Below are positions 61,464 to 64,000 of a DNA stretch of 64,000 nucleotides, in pieces. The notes beneath the pieces are model-generated. The model worked only from the letters and a program-made list of their open reading frames with translations, was not told the origin of the DNA and did no database searches. The DNA is taken from the NCBI RefSeq assembly GCF_021655555.1, contig NZ_AP023086.1, positions 1,436,001-1,500,000 of the forward strand, read 5' to 3'. Source of the DNA: Marinagarivorans cellulosilyticus (GTDB lineage Bacteria; Pseudomonadota; Gammaproteobacteria; Pseudomonadales; Cellvibrionaceae). Both the position numbers and the translations under genes were made by a program. Every line of letters starts with the position of its first letter. Positions within the stretch are counted from its first letter, which is position 1.

Positions 61464-63896
61464 TTAGTGGGCGGTGGTGAGTGTTTGCCTCAGCAGCTGC
61501 GCCAACAGTTGCAACAATTGCTGGCGGTGCTCTGGGCTTAAAGGTTTGTCGGTGTAGTAATACTGGTTGAATAACCCGGCTGCCTGTTGGCGTTGCTCGC
61601 TGGATAAATGGCTGCGCGCCACAAACGCCATAAAGCGCTCGATGGTTAAACCAGGCTCTGGGTATTCGGCTAAGTTATTGAGCGCTTTGTGCAGCCAGTG
61701 TAGGTGTTGCTTAATTGTGAGGGTATGGCCTTTATCTAAGCGGTAAAGCAGGTAGCGGTTTTGCAAGGCGCCGCCGTGTTTTTGCCATAAGCGGTAAGCG
61801 ACTATTGCCAGTAGTGTTAATGCTAGCCATAACCACCAAAGCTTAACAATGGCTAACTTTGCTGTGGCTAAAGCGACTGTCACAATTAGCGTTAGGCTAT
61901 ACCATGTTGATCGCATCAAGCCGGCAAAGCTAAAGGCTTGATTGCCGCCGGTTTCTTGTTCTGCGCGCTCTAATTCACGAATGTATTGTTGGATTTTTTC
62001 GGCGGTAACGCCACTGTTGTGCTCCGGCGTGGTAGGCATGGGGTAGTAGGCGGTAGGTTCTAGCAGCATCCAGCCGCGATCATCCACATAGGCTTCTACC
62101 CATGCGTGGCCATCCAGTGCGCGCACTTCGTAGTAGCCGGTTAGCGGGTTTTGGTTATGGGCGAGCAAGCCTGTGACCACACGGGCAGGAATACCTAGAG
62201 TGCGCAGCATAATCGTCAGTGCGCTGGCAAAGTATTCACAGTGGCCTTTGCGCGTTTCGAATAAAAAGTTGGCTAAAGGGGTGACATTTTGCGAGTTAAA
62301 AATGGACTCGAAGTCGTAATCGTATTGCGTGCGCAAGAAGGTTTCTAATGCGATAGCCTGCAGCTGTTGGGGCTGTGGGCCGGTTTTATGGCCTGCGTTG
62401 TCGCGTGCGAGCGTATAAATGCGCGGGTCGAGGGTAGCTGGCAGGGTAAGGTAATTCGCCAATGCGGCTAAACGTTGTTGTTGAGCGTGTTGTTGGTTTT
62501 CGTCCAATAATTTTTGGGCCTCGGCATTTGCGGCGGTTACCCCTTGGGTTTTGGCGGTTAATGTACTGAATAGCCTGCCATCGCGGGTCAGTAAGTGCGC
62601 TTGTGCACCGTAAACCGTGCCGGCTTGCAAAGGCCCTGGCGCAAACCATTGACCAAAGGCATCGCGGGCAATAACGGTAGCAGGAAAGTCTAGCTCCGTA
62701 AGCCGTTCGGCAAAGGGAATATTGCTGCGCATGGGGCGTTCGATGTGTACTTGGTAGTCCACAATTATGTTCTGCCCGTTATTGGCGGCCGTTAAACTTG
62801 AGTGCTCGGCTTCGTAATGGCCGCGCTTAAGGCGTTTTTTATTAAGCTGCTGCTTGGATTGAGACCAGCGCTCGCCATCGAATTGGTCGAAGACACGTGC
62901 TTTTAAATACAGGGGGAGGTCGCTTTTAACGCGCGCGATAATGGCGTTGCTAAAGCGCGAAGATTGGCTGTCGGGGTTTTGTACCGAAAAGCTCTCGTCA
63001 AAGCCATCGTATTGATAACTGTCGTCGGCCATAGGTTGGCGAGGCTTTTGCGGCTGGGCATTGGCATTGTCACTGGCATTGTCACTGGTGTTGTCACTGA
63101 TGTTGCCACTGGTGTTTTGTGGCGTTTGCGCTTTGGCGTTATCGTTGTTACTTGGCTGGCTATCGGCTTCTTGCTCCCAGCTAGGGTTCTCGTAAAAATG
63201 GTCCGAACCGCCGGCGTGTGCACCAATATTCCCAGCCGGAAAGCGCGGCATAAATAAATAGATCAGTAGCGCTAGCGCGAGTGTTGTACCGGCGAGCTGG
63301 GCGTTGTGCTTGAATGGCGGCAAGCTGCCATGCGCGCTATCTTTTTGCTGCGATAAGTTTTGTTCTTGCGGTAAATTGTGTTGCAGTAAGTTGTGTTGCG
63401 TGGGCGTTAAGGTGAGGTAAATGGCTTTGAGCGTAAATGCCGCCGCTAGCCCAAAGCCCGCCATAAACCACAAATAATGGCCTGTTTTAGCATCGGCAGC
63501 GCCGGCTAATAAGCAGACAAAACCAATAATAATGGCGCTATAAATACGGTTATTGTGGTCGGCGCGAATATTCATCGCTAGCTGCGCCACTATTAATAAC
63601 GCCATTAATGCAGTTAATAAATCTGCGCTCAATAGCAGGCCTAAAAATACTGCAATACCCACCCCGGCAATGGCTTCGGCGATTTTGTGGCGCTGCTCTA
63701 GGCTATCAATTGTTGCGCCAAGGCTGAACCACATTAAACAAGCGGTTGCTAAACTCAGTGCCAGCCCAAAGGTGTTGTAGTGCAGCCATAAAAAACCAGC
63801 TAGCCCTATGGCGATGCACGCACTGCACAGCAGCTTTAAGCTTGCACTTAGAGGCTTTAGTTGGGGCTCTTGTGTGGTTGCTTGGCTATTTGTCAT
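61464..63896 (-). CDS. tgpA: TgpA-type transglutaminase-like protein
   Basis: An 810-residue membrane protein: six N-terminal helices (DUF3488 part, to about residue 225), a periplasmic linker with Asp/Asn repeats, a transglutaminase-core domain with catalytic Cys in GHCEYFASAL, His in GHAWVEAYV and Asp in GWMLLEPT region, one more membrane helix near 680, and a C-terminal DUF4129-like tail. In Pseudomonas TgpA is essential and linked to a DUF58 protein; here it overlaps the end of a DUF58-like gene. Confidence 0.9.
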   Translation of the reverse strand: MTNSQATTQEPQLKPLSASLKLLCSACIAIGLAGFLWLHYNTFGLALSLATACLMWFSLGATIDSLEQRHKIAEAIAGVGIAVFLGLLLSADLLTALMALLIVAQLAMNIRADHNNRIYSAIIIGFVCLLAGAADAKTGHYLWFMAGFGLAAAFTLKAIYLTLTPTQHNLLQHNLPQEQNLSQQKDSAHGSLPPFKHNAQLAGTTLALALLIYLFMPRFPAGNIGAHAGGSDHFYENPSWEQEADSQPSNNDNAKAQTPQNTSGNISDNTSDNASDNANAQPQKPRQPMADDSYQYDGFDESFSVQNPDSQSSRFSNAIIARVKSDLPLYLKARVFDQFDGERWSQSKQQLNKKRLKRGHYEAEHSSLTAANNGQNIIVDYQVHIERPMRSNIPFAERLTELDFPATVIARDAFGQWFAPGPLQAGTVYGAQAHLLTRDGRLFSTLTAKTQGVTAANAEAQKLLDENQQHAQQQRLAALANYLTLPATLDPRIYTLARDNAGHKTGPQPQQLQAIALETFLRTQYDYDFESIFNSQNVTPLANFLFETRKGHCEYFASALTIMLRTLGIPARVVTGLLAHNQNPLTGYYEVRALDGHAWVEAYVDDRGWMLLEPTAYYPMPTTPEHNSGVTAEKIQQYIRELERAEQETGGNQAFSFAGLMRSTWYSLTLIVTVALATAKLAIVKLWWLWLALTLLAIVAYRLWQKHGGALQNRYLLYRLDKGHTLTIKQHLHWLHKALNNLAEYPEPGLTIERFMAFVARSHLSSEQRQQAAGLFNQYYYTDKPLSPEHRQQLLQLLAQLLRQTLTTAH
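63065..63112. repeat. Four 12-bp tandem repeats in tgpA
   Basis: Four units close to CATTGTCACTGG (last two start TGTTG) encode the Asn/Asp-rich repeat in the periplasmic linker of TgpA. Such units can vary in number by slippage without breaking the frame. Confidence 0.7.
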
Positions 63897-64000
63897 TAAA
63901 CAGCCGCTCGAGATTATCGCTGGCGCGAATGGGGATCATGACGTGATTGCCTTGCACGCTGGCGCTTTGCGAGCGCGCCCGCATTAGCGGCTTTAAATAG
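63886..64000 (-). CDS. DUF58-like protein, C-terminus, partial
   Basis: The end of a frame that runs off the window. Its last 37 residues (KPLMRARSQ...VMIPIRASDNLERLFNDK) fit the tail of a DUF58 protein, the usual partner upstream of TgpA. The stop overlaps the tgpA start, so the two are co-translated. Only this end is seen. Confidence 0.6.
   Translation of the reverse strand, partial: YLKPLMRARSQSASVQGNHVMIPIRASDNLERLFNDK

Noticed and set aside
62964..63257. Plus-strand frame inside tgpA
   Set aside because: Produced by the 12-bp repeats in tgpA; hydrophobic low-complexity translation without a start site.
1..64000. CRISPR arrays, rRNA or tRNA genes, prophage
   Set aside because: No regularly spaced direct repeats, no tRNA-like cloverleaf and no phage structural genes were seen.

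Overview
The window reads as a chromosomal segment of a marine, polysaccharide-degrading gammaproteobacterium, most likely of the Cellvibrionales (Saccharophagus, Teredinibacter or Simiduia relatives). The grounds are the gammaproteobacterial core genes and their order (nlpD-rpoS, cvpA-purF, dapA-bamC, tesA-ybbA-ybbP), FabV in place of FabI, a periplasmic GH3 glucosidase, many c-di-GMP genes, and a sedentary chromosomal integron. This is inference from gene content; no 16S rRNA or tRNA gene is present in the window.

Bases 1-39,500 are mostly housekeeping and signalling DNA: the end of nlpD, rpoS, a class I aminotransferase, a UbiC-like protein, a diguanylate cyclase, cvpA-purF, miaE, fabV, an LpxL-type acyltransferase, dapA-bamC, a metallo-beta-lactamase-fold hydrolase, two PilZ proteins, an OmpA-type lipoprotein and mlaA. 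An HsbR/HsbA-like partner-switching pair with a diguanylate cyclase follows. Next come a CHASE2 Ser/Thr kinase with an FHA protein, tesA divergent from ybbA-ybbP, a PepSY/PhoP/PhoQ-like signalling operon, ydiJ, murJ, a GH3 beta-glucosidase and a DUF3010 gene.

Bases 39,500-49,300 are a chromosomal integron that has been heavily invaded. The integrase gene intI (minus strand) is broken by three related hairpin inserts of about 50 bp, one lost base in the catalytic Arg codon, and stops. A LexA-like box lies in its promoter. An ISL3-family element with an 8-bp target duplication sits between intI and the first cassette. The cassette array to the right has five recognisable attC sites, and the first base pairs of each cassette match the R'' box of its own attC. 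Six cassettes can be drawn: (1) a small membrane protein; (2) a cassette occupied by an IS91-family transposase plus tyrosine recombinase; (3) a membrane-anchored unknown whose last residues are encoded by attC; (4) a DUF4288-like protein; (5) a GNAT acetyltransferase split by a second ISL3 copy; (6) a DUF4238 protein whose attC is missing. A REP-associated (Y1 HUH) transposase gene follows.

Bases 50,400-64,000 return to chromosomal genes: an unknown lipoprotein, a TetR regulator flanked by two copies of a MITE-like repeat, dgkA, a PiT phosphate permease, a lipoprotein alpha/beta hydrolase, a small outer-membrane barrel, an orphan FecR-domain protein, an unknown lipoprotein, a TgpA-type transglutaminase, and the end of a DUF58-like gene. 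The most unusual content is the integron: the hairpin inserts inside intI, the two ISL3 insertions and the uncharacterised cassette genes.
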